A DNA stretch of 64,000 nucleotides from Rhodococcus spelaei (GCF_006704125.1 NZ_VIGH01000006.1:291789-355788); one strand, 5' to 3'; positions 17,598-27,127 are shown, numbered from the stretch's first letter. Made by a program: numbers and translations. Notes: generated from the letters alone by a model not told the origin.

Positions 17598-18839
17598 TCA
17601 GTGCAGCGACACACCCAGCAGGGCGTCCACCGCGTCCGCGAGCAGGCCGGGTGCCGCCGCGTCCGAACCACCGTGCTCGACTGCGCGGGTGGCCCAGCCG
17701 TCGACCGCGTCGATCGCCTTCGCAGTGTCCAGATCGTCGGCCAGGTGCTGACGCAGCCTGGCGACGGTGTCCTCGGCCGACTGCGCGGTCGGACGGGCCG
17801 CGGCGCGGCGCCACAGGTCCAGGCGCCGCTCGGCGTCGGCGAGCACCTCGCCGGTCCAGGCCCGGTCGGTTCGGTAGTGGCCGGAGAGCAGGCCGAGGCG
17901 GATCGCCATCGGGTCCACGCCCTCGCCGCGCAGCTTCGAGACGAACACCAGGTTCCCGCGGCTCTTGGACATCTTCTCGCCGTCCAGGCCGATCATCCCG
18001 GCGTGCACGTAGTGCCGGGCGAAACGGCGTTCGAGCACAAGCGATTCCGCGTGCGCGGCGGAGAACTCGTGATGCGGGAAGATCAGGTCGCTGCCGCCGC
18101 CCTGCACGTCGAACCCGGAACCGATGCGGTTCAACGCGATTGCCGAGCACTCGATGTGCCAGCCCGGTCGGCCGGCACCGAACGGCGACGGCCACGACGG
18201 TTCGCCCGGCCGCTGCGCACGCCACACCAGCGCGTCGAGTCGGTCCTGCTTTCCGTGCCGGTCCGGGTCGCCGCCGCGCTCGGCGAAGAAGCGTTCCATC
18301 GTCTCGCGGTCGTAGCCGGACTCGTAGCCGAACTGCTCGGTGGCGTCCGCCCGGAAGTAGACGTCCGGGTACTCGGCGTCGTCGACGATGTACGCCGCGC
18401 CGGCCGCGAGCAGCTTCTCCACCATCTCGACGACCTCGTTCACCGACTCCACCGCGCCGATGTAGTCCCGCGGCGGCAGCACCCGCAGCGCCTCCATGTC
18501 CTCACGGAAGAGCGCGGTCTCCCGCATACCGAGTACCACCCAGTCCTCGCCGTCGCGGTTGGCGCGCTCGAACAGCGGGTCGTCGACGTCGGTGACGTTC
18601 TGCACGTAGTGCACGTTGTGCCCGGCGTCGCGCCAGAGCCGGTTCACCAGATCGAAGGCGAGGTAGGTCGCGGCGTGCCCGAGGTGGGTGGCGTCGTACG
18701 GGGTGATTCCGCACACGTACATGGTGGCGGTGTCACCGGGTGTCACCGGCCGGACCCGACGGTCCGCGGTGTCGAACAGCCGCAGCGGCGGCCCCTGACC
18801 GGGAACGGACGGAACGGCTACTTCGGACCAGGACTGCAT
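17598..18839 (-). CDS. mshC: Cysteine:1D-myo-inosityl 2-amino-2-deoxy-alpha-D-glucopyranoside ligase MshC
   Basis: A 413-residue enzyme that joins cysteine to GlcN-Ins using ATP, the third step of mycothiol synthesis. It is a relative of cysteinyl-tRNA synthetase, without the tRNA-binding end. The class I signatures are present: [14 protein letters not shown] (zinc cysteine plus the HIGH-like motif, residues about 43-56) and KMSKS (near 284-288). The length equals known MshC (about 410). It is the last large gene of a minus-strand block with uppP that is conserved in actinobacteria. Its presence places the organism among mycothiol producers. Confidence 0.97.
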   Translation of the reverse strand: MQSWSEVAVPSVPGQGPPLRLFDTADRRVRPVTPGDTATMYVCGITPYDATHLGHAATYLAFDLVNRLWRDAGHNVHYVQNVTDVDDPLFERANRDGEDWVVLGMRETALFREDMEALRVLPPRDYIGAVESVNEVVEMVEKLLAAGAAYIVDDAEYPDVYFRADATEQFGYESGYDRETMERFFAERGGDPDRHGKQDRLDALVWRAQRPGEPSWPSPFGAGRPGWHIECSAIALNRIGSGFDVQGGGSDLIFPHHEFSAAHAESLVLERRFARHYVHAGMIGLDGEKMSKSRGNLVFVSKLRGEGVDPMAIRLGLLSGHYRTDRAWTGEVLADAERRLDLWRRAAARPTAQSAEDTVARLRQHLADDLDTAKAIDAVDGWATRAVEHGGSDAAAPGLLADAVDALLGVSLH

Positions 18840-18888
18840 GCCGCCGAGCCTATCCGAGCGCCGACCGGGCGGCCCGCAGGCGTCGGTT

Positions 18889-19707
18889 TCAGAAGGCCGG
18901 CCACGGGATGCGGCGGTGCCCGGACGGCAGCGGCATCACCGGCTCGGCCAGCATGGCCTCGGCGCGAGCGCGCAGGGCGTCGACCTCCGCGACCGTCACG
19001 TACTCGCCGAGCCGGTCGCCGAACTCCCCGTTCAGCGAGCCCGCCAGCGTCTCGACGTCCACCAGCAGGTCGCCGCGGACACCCTGACCGGCCCACCCCC
19101 ACAGCACCGTGCGGAGCTTGTCCTCGGTGTGCAAACAGATTCCGTGGTCGACGCCGTACACCGACCCGTCGGTTCCCTCCAGTGCGTGCCCGCCCTTGCG
19201 GTCGGCGTTGTTGAGCAACACGTCGAGTACCGCCATCCGTTGCAACCGCGGGTCGTCGGCGTGGATCAGCGCGACCTCCTCGCCCTCGCCGTCGTAGGCG
19301 CGCAGCACCTGGAACCACCCCTCCGGCACCTGGTCGGGCGGGCACACGTCGACCAGGTCGAGCCGTTCGCCGAGTTCGCCGGTGGGTTCGGGGGTGTCCA
19401 CCCAACGCTGGACCATGCCGCGGCCGTACGGACCGTCACGCAGGATCGTGCGGGGGATGACACCCCAGCCCAGTTCCTCCGAGACCAGGTACGACGCGAC
19501 CTCACGGCCCGCCAGGGTGCCGTCCGGGAAGTCCCACAGCGGTCGTTCGCCGCGCACCGGCTTGTACACGCAGCGCAGGCTCTGCCCGTTGGCGCTCGCC
19601 TCGCAGACCAGCGTCGCGTTGCTGGCGGTCACGATCCGGCCGAGCACCGTCAGCTCACCGGTCGCGAGCGGGTCGGGGTCCTCGATCTCGAAGTGGTCGG
19701 CGGTCAA
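18889..19707 (-). CDS. SCO1664-family protein (TIGR03843, PI3/PI4-kinase-like fold)
   Basis: A 272-residue protein of the SCO1664 family, restricted to actinobacteria and distantly similar to phosphatidylinositol 3-/4-kinase-like folds. Recognisable parts are [20 protein letters not shown] near residues 45-65, [14 protein letters not shown] with the candidate catalytic asparagine/aspartate near 163-176, and DHGICLH near 190. Its substrate is not known. It starts 3 bases after the stop of the DUF3090 gene and leads into mshC; these genes regularly travel together, so a shared process is likely but undefined. Confidence 0.88.
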   Translation of the reverse strand: MTADHFEIEDPDPLATGELTVLGRIVTASNATLVCEASANGQSLRCVYKPVRGERPLWDFPDGTLAGREVASYLVSEELGWGVIPRTILRDGPYGRGMVQRWVDTPEPTGELGERLDLVDVCPPDQVPEGWFQVLRAYDGEGEEVALIHADDPRLQRMAVLDVLLNNADRKGGHALEGTDGSVYGVDHGICLHTEDKLRTVLWGWAGQGVRGDLLVDVETLAGSLNGEFGDRLGEYVTVAEVDALRARAEAMLAEPVMPLPSGHRRIPWPAF

Positions 19708-19710
19708 CGG

Positions 19711-20304
19711 CTAGGTCTCCTCGGCGGTTTCGTCGGCGCGGCCGAACGTCGCGCCGCGCCGGTAGCCGTTGGTCCGGATGCAGACGTGTCCCTCGGGTGA
19801 GAGCGGTTCACCGCACAGCGGGCACGGCGCCCGGCCGGCCGAGATCACCCGTTCCGACCGCAGCGCGAACTCGCGGGCCTGCTCCGGGGTGAGGAACACC
19901 CGCACCGCGTCCGGGCCCTCGTCCACGTCGTCGAGGACGACCGACTCGTCGACCTCGGACTCGCTGACCGCGAGCAGTTCCACCACGACCGCGCCCGCGT
20001 CGGAATCCCAGCCGAGACCCATCGTCCCGACCCGGAACTCGGCGTCGACCGGCATCACCAGTGGGCTGGTGTCCTCGAGGTCGGACTCCTCGGGCGGGAT
20101 GTCGGTACCGAAGCGGCGGTGCACCTCGTCGAGCAGCAACCCCATCCGGTCCGCGAGAACCTGCACCTGCTGCTTCTCCAGCGCAACGCTCACCACCCGG
20201 GACTCGTGGATCGCCTGCAGGTAGAACGCCCGGTCACCCGGTTCCCCGACGGTTCCGGCGATGAATCGATCGGGGGTGCGAAATACGTGAATTGCGCGGG
20301 ACAT
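19711..20304 (-). CDS. DUF3090 family protein (TIGR03847)
   Basis: A 197-residue cytosolic protein of DUF3090. The N-terminal RAIHVFRTPDRFIAGTVGEP and EKQQVQVLADRM are characteristic. The C-terminus carries a small zinc-ribbon-like segment, CPLCGEPLSPEGHVC (two cysteines plus His/Cys, residues about 171-185), which ends the protein with a possible metal site. The molecular function is unknown. It sits between the phosphomutase-like gene and the SCO1664-like gene, and its stop is 3 bases before the next start. Confidence 0.88.
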   Translation of the reverse strand: MSRAIHVFRTPDRFIAGTVGEPGDRAFYLQAIHESRVVSVALEKQQVQVLADRMGLLLDEVHRRFGTDIPPEESDLEDTSPLVMPVDAEFRVGTMGLGWDSDAGAVVVELLAVSESEVDESVVLDDVDEGPDAVRVFLTPEQAREFALRSERVISAGRAPCPLCGEPLSPEGHVCIRTNGYRRGATFGRADETAEET

Positions 20305-20356
20305 CTACACCTCCACCTGGTCGGATCCTCGCCCCTCAGATTGACGGCCTCGAGGC

Positions 20357-21079
20357 CTACTCGCTCTCATTATCCGCCCTCGCGCCGGTTCCCACCTCAC
20401 CGCCGGGCACGGCGTCGGAGGAGTCCACCCCCACGGGCTTCGCCGGGGCGCCGCCGTTCAGGCTCGACAGGTCCGACCCCGTGTCGTTCATGCGGAGCAC
20501 GAACGGGCGTGTCGCGGTGTAGCGGATCACGCTGATCGAGGCCGGTTCGGCGACGATCCGCTGGAACCCGTCGAGGTGTGTGCCGAGCGCGTCCGCCAGC
20601 ACCGACTTGATGACGTCGCCGTGACTGCACGCCACCCACAGCACGTCCTTGCCGTGTTCGGCGGCCAGGCGGGCGTCGTGCGCCCGCACCGCGGCGACCG
20701 CCCGAGCCTGCACCTGCGCGAGACCCTCGCCGTCCGGGAAGACCGCGCCGGACGGGTGCTGCTGCACCACTTTCCACAGCGGCTCGTCGAGCAGTTCCTT
20801 GATCGGCCGGCCCGTCCAGGTCCCGTAGTCCACCTCGACCAGTGCGTCGTCGGCGACCGGGACCAGACCGAGTTTGTCGGCGAGCGGAGCGACCGTGTTC
20901 TGGCAGCGGAGCAGCGGCGAACGCACGATCGCGGTCACGTCGAGGCCGCCGAGTCTGCCGACGATCGCCTCGGCCTGCTCGCGTCCCCGGTCGTCGAGGT
21001 CGACGCCCGGCGTGCGGCCGGCGAGGGTGCCGGAGGTGTTGGCCGTGGACCGGCCGTGCCGGAGCAGGATCACCGTCAT
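20357..21079 (-). CDS. Histidine phosphatase superfamily protein (MSMEG_4193-type putative phosphomutase)
   Basis: A 240-residue histidine phosphatase. The catalytic RHG motif is LLRHGRSTAN at residues 5-14, with the phospho-accepting histidine at position 8. A second arginine appears in SPLLRCQNT and a second histidine in VWVACSHGDVIKS. It belongs to the TIGR03848 group found next to SCO1664- and DUF3090-type genes in actinobacteria. Whether it is a phosphatase or a mutase cannot be decided from sequence. It follows uppP by 25 bases on the same strand. Confidence 0.88.
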   Translation of the reverse strand: MTVILLRHGRSTANTSGTLAGRTPGVDLDDRGREQAEAIVGRLGGLDVTAIVRSPLLRCQNTVAPLADKLGLVPVADDALVEVDYGTWTGRPIKELLDEPLWKVVQQHPSGAVFPDGEGLAQVQARAVAAVRAHDARLAAEHGKDVLWVACSHGDVIKSVLADALGTHLDGFQRIVAEPASISVIRYTATRPFVLRMNDTGSDLSSLNGGAPAKPVGVDSSDAVPGGEVGTGARADNESE

Positions 21080-21104
21080 GGGACCAGCCTAGGGCGCGCG
21101 TCGA

Positions 21105-21935
21105 CTAGGTCGCCGCGACGACGCCCGTGCCGAGCAGGACCAGCAGCGCGACGCCGACGACGATGCGGTAGCCGACGAACCAGTACATCGAGTGGTTGAC
21201 CACGAAGCGCAGCAGCCAGGCGATGGTGGCGTAGCCGATGACGAAGGCGATGACTGTGGCGACGATCAGTTGCGCGCCACTGGCGTTGAGTCCCTCCCCC
21301 GCCGGCTCGAACGCGTCGGGAAGGCTGAACAGCCCGGCCGCGGTGACCGCCGGGATGGCGAGCAGGAACGAGTACCGGGCCGCGGCCTCGCGGGTCAGCC
21401 CGAGGAACAGGCCCGCGCTGATCGTGCCGCCGGACCGGGAGACGCCGGGGATCAGCGCGAGCGCCTGCGCGGATCCCATCACGATGCCGTCCTTGAGCGT
21501 CAATTCCTCGATGGGCCTTCGCTTTCTGCCGTAGTACTCGGCGGCGGCGATGACGAGCGCGAAGACGATGAGCATGGTGGCGACCAGCCACAGGTTGCGG
21601 GCGCCGGTACGGACCTGGTCCTTGAACAGGAAGCCGAGCACGCCGACGGGGATGGTGCCGACGATGACGTACCAGCCCATCTTGTAGTCGTGCCCGCGCC
21701 GGTCCGGATCGCGCAGTCCGCGCAGCCAGGCCGTCACGATGCGGGCGATGTCGCGCGCGAAGTAGACGAGCACGGCCGCCTCGGTACCGAGCTGGGTCAC
21801 CGCGGTGAACGATGCGCCCGCGTCGTCCTGCCAGAACAGTTCGGACACGATGCGCAGGTGCCCCGACGACGAGATCGGCAGGAACTCCGTCAGACCCTGG
21901 ACGACGCCGAGGACGACGGCCTGCAACCAGGTCAT
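21105..21935 (-). CDS. uppP: Undecaprenyl-diphosphatase UppP (BacA)
   Basis: A 276-residue integral membrane enzyme that removes a phosphate from undecaprenyl diphosphate so the lipid carrier can be reused for peptidoglycan and arabinogalactan synthesis; overproduction gives bacitracin resistance. The first motif [14 protein letters not shown] (residues about 13-26) and the second motif [11 protein letters not shown] (about 165-175) hold the conserved Glu, Ser and Arg residues. About seven or eight spans are visible. The ATG at 21935 is preferred, with GGAGAG just upstream; longer in-frame starts overlap the divergent promoter region. It is the promoter-proximal gene of the minus-strand block. 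Confidence 0.97.
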   Translation of the reverse strand: MTWLQAVVLGVVQGLTEFLPISSSGHLRIVSELFWQDDAGASFTAVTQLGTEAAVLVYFARDIARIVTAWLRGLRDPDRRGHDYKMGWYVIVGTIPVGVLGFLFKDQVRTGARNLWLVATMLIVFALVIAAAEYYGRKRRPIEELTLKDGIVMGSAQALALIPGVSRSGGTISAGLFLGLTREAAARYSFLLAIPAVTAAGLFSLPDAFEPAGEGLNASGAQLIVATVIAFVIGYATIAWLLRFVVNHSMYWFVGYRIVVGVALLVLLGTGVVAAT

Positions 21936-22089
21936 CGACTCTCCGATCACCGGCCGGCCCCCGGAACGTCGAAAGCGTGTGTCACGGACGGGGCGGGTCG
22001 AGGAATCACGCACAGGACCGTACCCGGAGAGTCCGTGCGGCGCGCGGCTCACCGCGGCACTACGCTGCAGGACTTGTGGTGATCGAACT

Positions 22090-23007
22090 ATGAGGCAGCG
22101 CACCGTCGGCAACAGCGGGCTGCGGGTATCGCGGATCGGCCTCGGCACCCTGGCGTGGGGCCGGGACACCGACGGGGACGAGGCCGCGGCGCAGGTCCTC
22201 GGGTTCGTCGAAGCCGGTGGGACGCTTGTCGATTCGTCACCGTTCTACGGCGGCGGCACGGCGCAACGAATCCTCGCCGAGTTGCTCGACGACGTCGTCC
22301 CCCGCTCCGCGCTGGTGCTCAGCAGCAGCGGCGGCATCCACCCCGGCCGCGACGGCGTCGACTGCTCGCGGCGCGCGCTGATCGCCCAGCTCGACGCCAC
22401 CCTGCGCGAGCTCGGTACCGACCACCTCGACCTCTGGCAGGTGGCCACCTGGGACCCGCTGACCCCGGTCGACGAGGTCGCCTCCGCGCTCGAGTACGCG
22501 AGCGCCACCGGCCGGGTCCGCTACGTCGGCGCGCGCGGCTACCTCGGCTGGCAGCTCGCCACCGCCGCGTCGAGCACGAATCTGGTGGCCACCCAGGCCG
22601 AGTACTCGTTGCTCGCCCGCGGTGTCGAGGACGAACTGCTCCCCGCTGCGCACCATCACGGCGTGGGGCTGCTCGCCGCGGTCCCGCTGGCCGGGGGCGT
22701 GCTGACCGGCAAGTACCGCGACGGGATCCCCGCCGACTCGCGCGGTGCGTCGGAGACCGGAGCGGAGGCGGTCGCGGCGTACCTCACGGAGGCCACCGCC
22801 CGGGTCGTCGACGCGGTCGTCACCGCCGCGGACGGTCTCGGTGCGTCGCCGCTGGCGGTCGCGTTGGCATGGGTGCGCGACCGGCCGGGGGTGGCGAGCG
22901 CGATCGTCGCTGCCCGCGACTACGCGCAGCACACCGGCGTGCTGGCCGCCGAGGAGCTCGAGTTGCCCGCGGCGATCGCCGCCGCGCTCGACGACGTCAG
23001 CGCCTAA
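22090..23007 (+). CDS. Aldo/keto reductase-like protein, catalytic Lys and His apparently lost
   Basis: A 305-residue TIM-barrel protein of the aldo/keto reductase family. The N-terminus [20 protein letters not shown] and the Asp/Tyr part of the active site, [11 protein letters not shown], are present. Where active members have a lysine at the end of strand 3 (usually TK), this one reads LVLSSSGG, and where they have the histidine (QLH), it reads LWQVATWDP. So two of the four tetrad residues seem replaced. It may be inactive, bind NADPH only, or be regulatory. ATG at 22090, divergent from uppP. Its stop is 11 bases before the start of the next gene. Confidence 0.85.
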   Translation: MRQRTVGNSGLRVSRIGLGTLAWGRDTDGDEAAAQVLGFVEAGGTLVDSSPFYGGGTAQRILAELLDDVVPRSALVLSSSGGIHPGRDGVDCSRRALIAQLDATLRELGTDHLDLWQVATWDPLTPVDEVASALEYASATGRVRYVGARGYLGWQLATAASSTNLVATQAEYSLLARGVEDELLPAAHHHGVGLLAAVPLAGGVLTGKYRDGIPADSRGASETGAEAVAAYLTEATARVVDAVVTAADGLGASPLAVALAWVRDRPGVASAIVAARDYAQHTGVLAAEELELPAAIAAALDDVSA

Positions 23008-23017
23008 CCTGGAGGCC

Positions 23018-23455
23018 GTGCAGGCGCAGGAGCAACGCCGCAGGTTCGCCGAGGCCCGGGTGGCGCGCCTCGGCACCGTCACCGCCGACGGCCTCCCCCA
23101 CCTGGTCCCGGTGGTGTTCGCGGTCGTCGGCGACGTCGTGTATTCGGCGGTCGACGACAAGCCGAAGTCCACCCGCCGGCTGCGCCGCCTCGACCACGTC
23201 GCGGCAACCGGTCGAGCGACCCTTCTCGTGGACGCGTACGACGAGGACTGGACCCGGTTGTGGTGGGTTCGGGTGGACGGCGCCGCCGATGTGACGGACG
23301 CCACGTCGAAGGAAGGTGCGGCCGCTGTCGACGCCCTGGTGGACAAGTACTCCCAGTACACGGACATGCGTCCAGGTGGGCCGGTGATCGCGGTCCGGAT
23401 CGAGCGGTGGGCCTGGTGGGCGGCCCGCGACAATCCACACCCAAGGGCAGGCTAA
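23018..23455 (+). CDS. Pyridoxamine-5'-phosphate-oxidase-fold F420-type oxidoreductase (TIGR03668 group)
   Basis: A 145-residue split-barrel protein. The segment RVARLGTVTADGLPHLVPVV is the typical first strand pair of this fold, and KPKSTRRLRRLDHV with RATLLVDAYDEDWTRLWWVR fits the TIGR03668 group, whose members use or bind coenzyme F420. The substrate is unknown. The GTG at 23018 is chosen because the preceding gene ends at 23007; GGAGG lies only 2 bases ahead, which is short, so the start is uncertain. Its last codons overlap the IdeR-like box of the heme operon. Confidence 0.85.
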   Translation: MQAQEQRRRFAEARVARLGTVTADGLPHLVPVVFAVVGDVVYSAVDDKPKSTRRLRRLDHVAATGRATLLVDAYDEDWTRLWWVRVDGAADVTDATSKEGAAAVDALVDKYSQYTDMRPGGPVIAVRIERWAWWAARDNPHPRAG

Positions 23456-23460
23456 CCTAG
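23442..23460 (+). promoter_or_regulatory. IdeR/DtxR-like iron box upstream of the heme operon
   Basis: The 19 bases at 23442-23460 match the IdeR/DtxR consensus (TTAGGTTAGGCTAACCTAA) at 14 positions, including an unbroken AGGCTAACCTA core. The site starts 65 bases and ends 46 bases before the heme oxygenase start codon, where iron-loaded IdeR would block transcription. It predicts induction of hmuO-hmuTUV when iron is scarce. Confidence 0.75.
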
Positions 23461-23506
23461 TGTCCGGCCGGTATCTCCGGCCTCACGACGACAAAAGGAC
23501 TGAGAG

Positions 23507-24181
23507 ATGACAGCGCTCGATTCGGACACGACCGCGCCCGGCCTCGCCGAGCGGATCCGGACGGAGACCGACGCCGCGCACCGCCAGACCGAACAGTCCC
23601 GCTTCGTCGGCGACCTGCTGGCAGGCAAGCTCACTCCGGCCGGCCACGCCGCACTCCTCGGGCAGACCTACCTGGTCTACCTCGCCCTCGAGGAAGCGGG
23701 CCGAGCCCAGGCCGAGCACCCGGTCGCGGCACCGTTCATCGACGACGAACTCCTCCGCACCGAGGCGCTCGAAGCCGACCTCGAGTTCCTGCTCGGTGCC
23801 GACTGGCGGTCGCAGGTCACGGCCCTGCCCGCGACGACCCGCTACATCGAGCGGCTCAACGAGATCGCGTTCGACTGGCCCGCCGGGTTCGTCGCGCACC
23901 ACTACATCCGGTACATGGGCGACCTGTCGGGCGGCCAGATCATCCGCCGCATGCTCGAGCGCGCCTACGGCTACACCACCGACGGCCTGCGCTTCTACAT
24001 CTTCGACCAGATCGAGAAGCCGAAGCTCTACAAGGACGCCTACCGCGCCAAGCTCGACGCGGCCCCGCTGTCCGACGAGGACCAGCACCGCCTGATCGAC
24101 GAGGTGAAGCTGGCCTACCAGCTCAACGGGGACCTGTTCGCCGACCTCGAAGCAGACATCGACACCTACCTGGTGAAGTGA
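23507..24181 (+). CDS. hmuO: Heme oxygenase (biliverdin-producing)
   Basis: A 224-residue cytosolic enzyme that opens heme to biliverdin, CO and Fe2+, releasing iron from imported heme. The proximal heme histidine is probably H27 or near it in RTETDAAHRQTEQSRFV, and the distal helix signature MGDLSGGQIIRRM (residues about 138-150) is intact. The length agrees with corynebacterial HmuO. AAAGGACTGAGAG precedes the ATG. The stop overlaps the GTG of the binding-protein gene (GTGA), so the enzyme and the transporter are made together. Confidence 0.97.
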   Translation: MTALDSDTTAPGLAERIRTETDAAHRQTEQSRFVGDLLAGKLTPAGHAALLGQTYLVYLALEEAGRAQAEHPVAAPFIDDELLRTEALEADLEFLLGADWRSQVTALPATTRYIERLNEIAFDWPAGFVAHHYIRYMGDLSGGQIIRRMLERAYGYTTDGLRFYIFDQIEKPKLYKDAYRAKLDAAPLSDEDQHRLIDEVKLAYQLNGDLFADLEADIDTYLVK

Positions 24182-25206
24182 GTCGGTTGCGCACCCGCAC
24201 GCTGGGCCGCGTGGCCGCGGTCCTGCTGGCCGCCGCGGTGACCACCACCGCGTGCGGGTCCACCGACGACTCGGCCGGTGCGGGCGGCTCCGGACGCACC
24301 ACGGCGACCCTCGCCAGCCTCGACCCGCAGCCGATCGCGGAGCATCCCGCGTCCACCCTCCCGGTGACCGTGCGGAGCTTCGACGGGGTCGACGTGACGA
24401 TCACCGACACCAGTCGCATCGTCGCCGCCGACCGGTACGGCACCCTCACCGAGACCGTGTACGCGCTCGGGCTCGGAGACCGCCTGGTCGGCCGCGACAC
24501 CGCCGCGAAGTTCCCGGCGGTCGAGTCCGTTCCCAACGTGACGCCCTCCGGGGCGTCGCTGTCCGCCGAGGCCGTCCTGGCGCTGCACCCGACGGTCATT
24601 CTGACCGACACCAGCATCGGTCCGCGGTCGGTCCAGGATCAGTTCCGTGCGGCGGGCATCCCGGTGGTCTACTTCGACCCGACCCGCACCCTGGCCGGCG
24701 TGCCGACACAGATCCGCGCCGTCGCGGACGCGCTCGGTCTGCCGGAGCAGGGCCGGGCGCTCAGCGACCGGACGGCCACCCAGATCGCCGCCGCCCGTGC
24801 GATGGCGCCGACGGACGGGACACCGCCGAAGATCGCCTTCCTCTACATGCGGGGCCCGGCGATCACCATGATGGCCGGCCCCGGCTCGGGCGCCGACTCG
24901 CTGATCGAGGCGCTCGGCGGCGTCGACGCCGGCACGGCAGCCGGTCTGACGGAGCAGTTCACTCCGATCACCAGCGAGGCACTCATCGCGGCGGCCCCGG
25001 ACGTCTTCCTGATGATGACCAACGGCCTCGAATCGATCGGCGGCCTCGACGGGTTGGCGAAGATCCCGGGCATCGCGCAGACACCCGCGGGCAAGAATCG
25101 GCGCGTCGTCGACATGGCGGACGGCGCGCTGCTGAGCTTCGGCCCCCGAAGCGGTGACGTGCTGGGCGCGCTGGCAACCGCGTTGTACGGACCGCCGCCG
25201 CAGTGA
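24178..25206 (+). CDS. hmuT: Heme ABC transporter substrate-binding lipoprotein HmuT
   Basis: A 342-residue periplasmic-type binding protein (PF01497). The N-terminal signal AAVLLAAAVTTTAC ends in a lipobox with the lipidated cysteine near residue 23, so it is anchored outside the cell membrane. Recognisable segments are RIVAADRYGTLTETVYALGLGDRLVGRDT, PNVTPSGASLSAEAVLALHP and VLGALATALYG. The pairing with heme oxygenase and the permease/ATPase genes points to heme rather than a siderophore. The GTG at 24178 overlaps the previous stop, and the stop overlaps the GTG of hmuU. Confidence 0.92.
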   Translation: MSRLRTRTLGRVAAVLLAAAVTTTACGSTDDSAGAGGSGRTTATLASLDPQPIAEHPASTLPVTVRSFDGVDVTITDTSRIVAADRYGTLTETVYALGLGDRLVGRDTAAKFPAVESVPNVTPSGASLSAEAVLALHPTVILTDTSIGPRSVQDQFRAAGIPVVYFDPTRTLAGVPTQIRAVADALGLPEQGRALSDRTATQIAAARAMAPTDGTPPKIAFLYMRGPAITMMAGPGSGADSLIEALGGVDAGTAAGLTEQFTPITSEALIAAAPDVFLMMTNGLESIGGLDGLAKIPGIAQTPAGKNRRVVDMADGALLSFGPRSGDVLGALATALYGPPPQ

Positions 25207-26276
25207 CCGCACCGGCAGTGAGCAAACCCGCACCGGGCCACGCGCGGGTCGGCGGCGCGGCCGTGCTGATCATTCTGGCCGTCGGCCTGCTCGCGCTCGC
25301 GCTCGTCTCGGCCTGCATCGGCCAGGTCCCGACGTCGCCCGCCGAGGTGATCGGCAGCGTGCTGCACCGGGTCGGCCTCGACCTCGGGCCGATGCCTTCG
25401 CATCCGGCAGGTGAGGTGACGCTCTGGCAGGTCCGGTTCCCGCGGGTCGCGCTGGCGATCGTGGTCGGCGCCGGACTCGGTTGCGCCGGCGCGCTGCTGC
25501 AGGGCGTGTTCGCCAACCCGCTCGCCGAACCCGGCGTCATCGGCGTCTCGGCGGGCGCGGCGGTCGGCGCCAGCGCGGTCATCGTGACCGGCGGCTCGTT
25601 CGTGGCGGGCCCGGCGGTCGCGGCCGCCGCATTCGTCACCGGCCTGATCACCACGGCGCTGGTCTATCTGCTCGCCCGGTCCGAGGGCCGCACCGAGGTG
25701 GTGACGCTGGTGCTCACCGGCGTCGCGATCAACGCGTTCGCGGGCGGCCTGATCGCCTTCTTCACCTTCGTCGCGGACCCGGCGGCCCGCGACCAGATCG
25801 TGTTCTGGCAGCTCGGCAGCCTCAACGGCGCCACGTGGAATGCGGTCGCGGTGGTGGCCCCGATGGCGGCGGTCGGCATCGCCCTGACCATGCTGCTGGC
25901 CCCGAAACTGGACCTGCTCGCCCTCGGCGAGAGCGCGGCCGGGCACCTCGGCGTGAACGTCGAACGGCTGCGGCAGATCGCGGTGGTCCTGGTCGCGCTG
26001 CTGGTGTCGTCCTCGGTCGCGTTCACCGGGATCATCCTGTTCGTCGGCCTGGTCGTGCCGCACTTGATGCGGATGATCGTCGGCCCCGGCCACCGGATGC
26101 TGATCCCCGCCAGCGCGCTGTGCGGCGCGATCGTGCTGCTCGCGGCCGATCTCGGCGCGCGCACCCTGGTGCCCAACGCCGACCTGCCGCTGGGCATGCT
26201 GACCTCCCTGGTCGGCGGGCCGTTCTTCTTCTGGATGCTGCGCCGCACCCGCCGTCAGCAGGGTGGTTGGGCGTGA
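25203..26276 (+). CDS. hmuU: Heme ABC transporter permease HmuU (FecCD family)
   Basis: A 357-residue inner-membrane permease of the FecCD/BtuC type with about ten spans. Family landmarks are RFPRVALAIVVGAGLGCAGALLQ, FANPLAEPGVIGVSAGA, and the coupling and membrane region FTGIILFVGLVVPHLMRMI with GPGHRMLIPASALCGA. Two copies with two HmuV subunits make the translocator. The GTG start at 25203 overlaps the hmuT stop and the stop overlaps the hmuV GTG, so the operon is fully coupled. Confidence 0.95.
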   Translation: MTAPAVSKPAPGHARVGGAAVLIILAVGLLALALVSACIGQVPTSPAEVIGSVLHRVGLDLGPMPSHPAGEVTLWQVRFPRVALAIVVGAGLGCAGALLQGVFANPLAEPGVIGVSAGAAVGASAVIVTGGSFVAGPAVAAAAFVTGLITTALVYLLARSEGRTEVVTLVLTGVAINAFAGGLIAFFTFVADPAARDQIVFWQLGSLNGATWNAVAVVAPMAAVGIALTMLLAPKLDLLALGESAAGHLGVNVERLRQIAVVLVALLVSSSVAFTGIILFVGLVVPHLMRMIVGPGHRMLIPASALCGAIVLLAADLGARTLVPNADLPLGMLTSLVGGPFFFWMLRRTRRQQGGWA

Positions 26277-27127
26277 AGGCGACGTTGTCCGCGCGACTGC
26301 GCAACCTGCTCGCCCGCGACCTTCCGGTGCCGGAGCGTCCGGCTCCGGGGTCGGTGAGCATGCGGGCGGTCGAGGTGAGCGTGGACCGCGGCGGTCGCCG
26401 TGTGCTCGACTCGGTGTCGCTGGACGTGCGCCTCGGCGAGGTACTCGCGCTGGTCGGGCCGAACGGTGCGGGCAAGTCCACCCTGCTCGCCGCGCTGTCC
26501 GGCGACCACCTGATCGCCGGCGGCCACGTCGAACTCGACGGCAAGCCGGCGAGCGAGTGGACCGGCACCGAGATGTCCAGGCGCCGGGCGGTTCTGCCAC
26601 AACAGCACACGGTCGGGTTCTCGTTCACCGCACGGGAGGTGGTCGGGATGGGCCGGGCGCCGTGGGCCCGAACCGCCCGCCGCGACGACGACCAGGTGGC
26701 GGTGTCGGAGGCGATGGCGGCCTGCGACGTCGAACGGTTCGCCGATCGCCCCTTCGCGGCGCTGTCCGGCGGCGAACGGTCGCGCGTGGCGCTGGCCCGG
26801 GTGCTGGCCCAGCGCACCGACACACTGCTGCTGGACGAACCGACGGCAGCCCTCGACCTCGGTCATCAGGAGGCGGTGATGGAGCTGGCCCGCGATCGGG
26901 CCCGCGCCGGCGCAGCGGTCGTGGTGGTGTTGCACGACCTGGCGCTCGCCGCCGCCTACGCGGACACCGTGGCGGTGCTCGACGGCGGTCGCCTGGCGGC
27001 CCTCGGCACTCCGCAGGAGGTACTCAGCGAGGAACTGCTCAGCCGCGTCTACGGCCACCCGGTCGAGGTACTGACCCACCCGGAGACGGGCGCGCATCTG
27101 GTGCTGCCGAAGCGGCCGGCGCGTTAG
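26273..27127 (+). CDS. hmuV: Heme ABC transporter ATP-binding protein HmuV
   Basis: A 284-residue ABC ATPase. Walker A is GPNGAGKST (residues about 63-71), the Q-loop lies in RRAVLPQQHTV, the signature is LSGGERSRVALARVLAQ, Walker B is LLLDEPTAALD, and the switch histidine is in VVLHDLALAAAYAD. The GTG at 26273 is chosen because it overlaps the permease stop; about 40 residues precede the ABC core. Its stop overlaps that of the small convergent gene on the other strand, which ends the operon. Confidence 0.95.
   Translation: MKATLSARLRNLLARDLPVPERPAPGSVSMRAVEVSVDRGGRRVLDSVSLDVRLGEVLALVGPNGAGKSTLLAALSGDHLIAGGHVELDGKPASEWTGTEMSRRRAVLPQQHTVGFSFTAREVVGMGRAPWARTARRDDDQVAVSEAMAACDVERFADRPFAALSGGERSRVALARVLAQRTDTLLLDEPTAALDLGHQEAVMELARDRARAGAAVVVVLHDLALAAAYADTVAVLDGGRLAALGTPQEVLSEELLSRVYGHPVEVLTHPETGAHLVLPKRPAR

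Noticed and set aside
24178..27127. hmuTUV read as a siderophore or cobalamin importer
   Set aside because: The fixed coupling with heme oxygenase makes heme the better substrate, although the binding protein alone would not decide.
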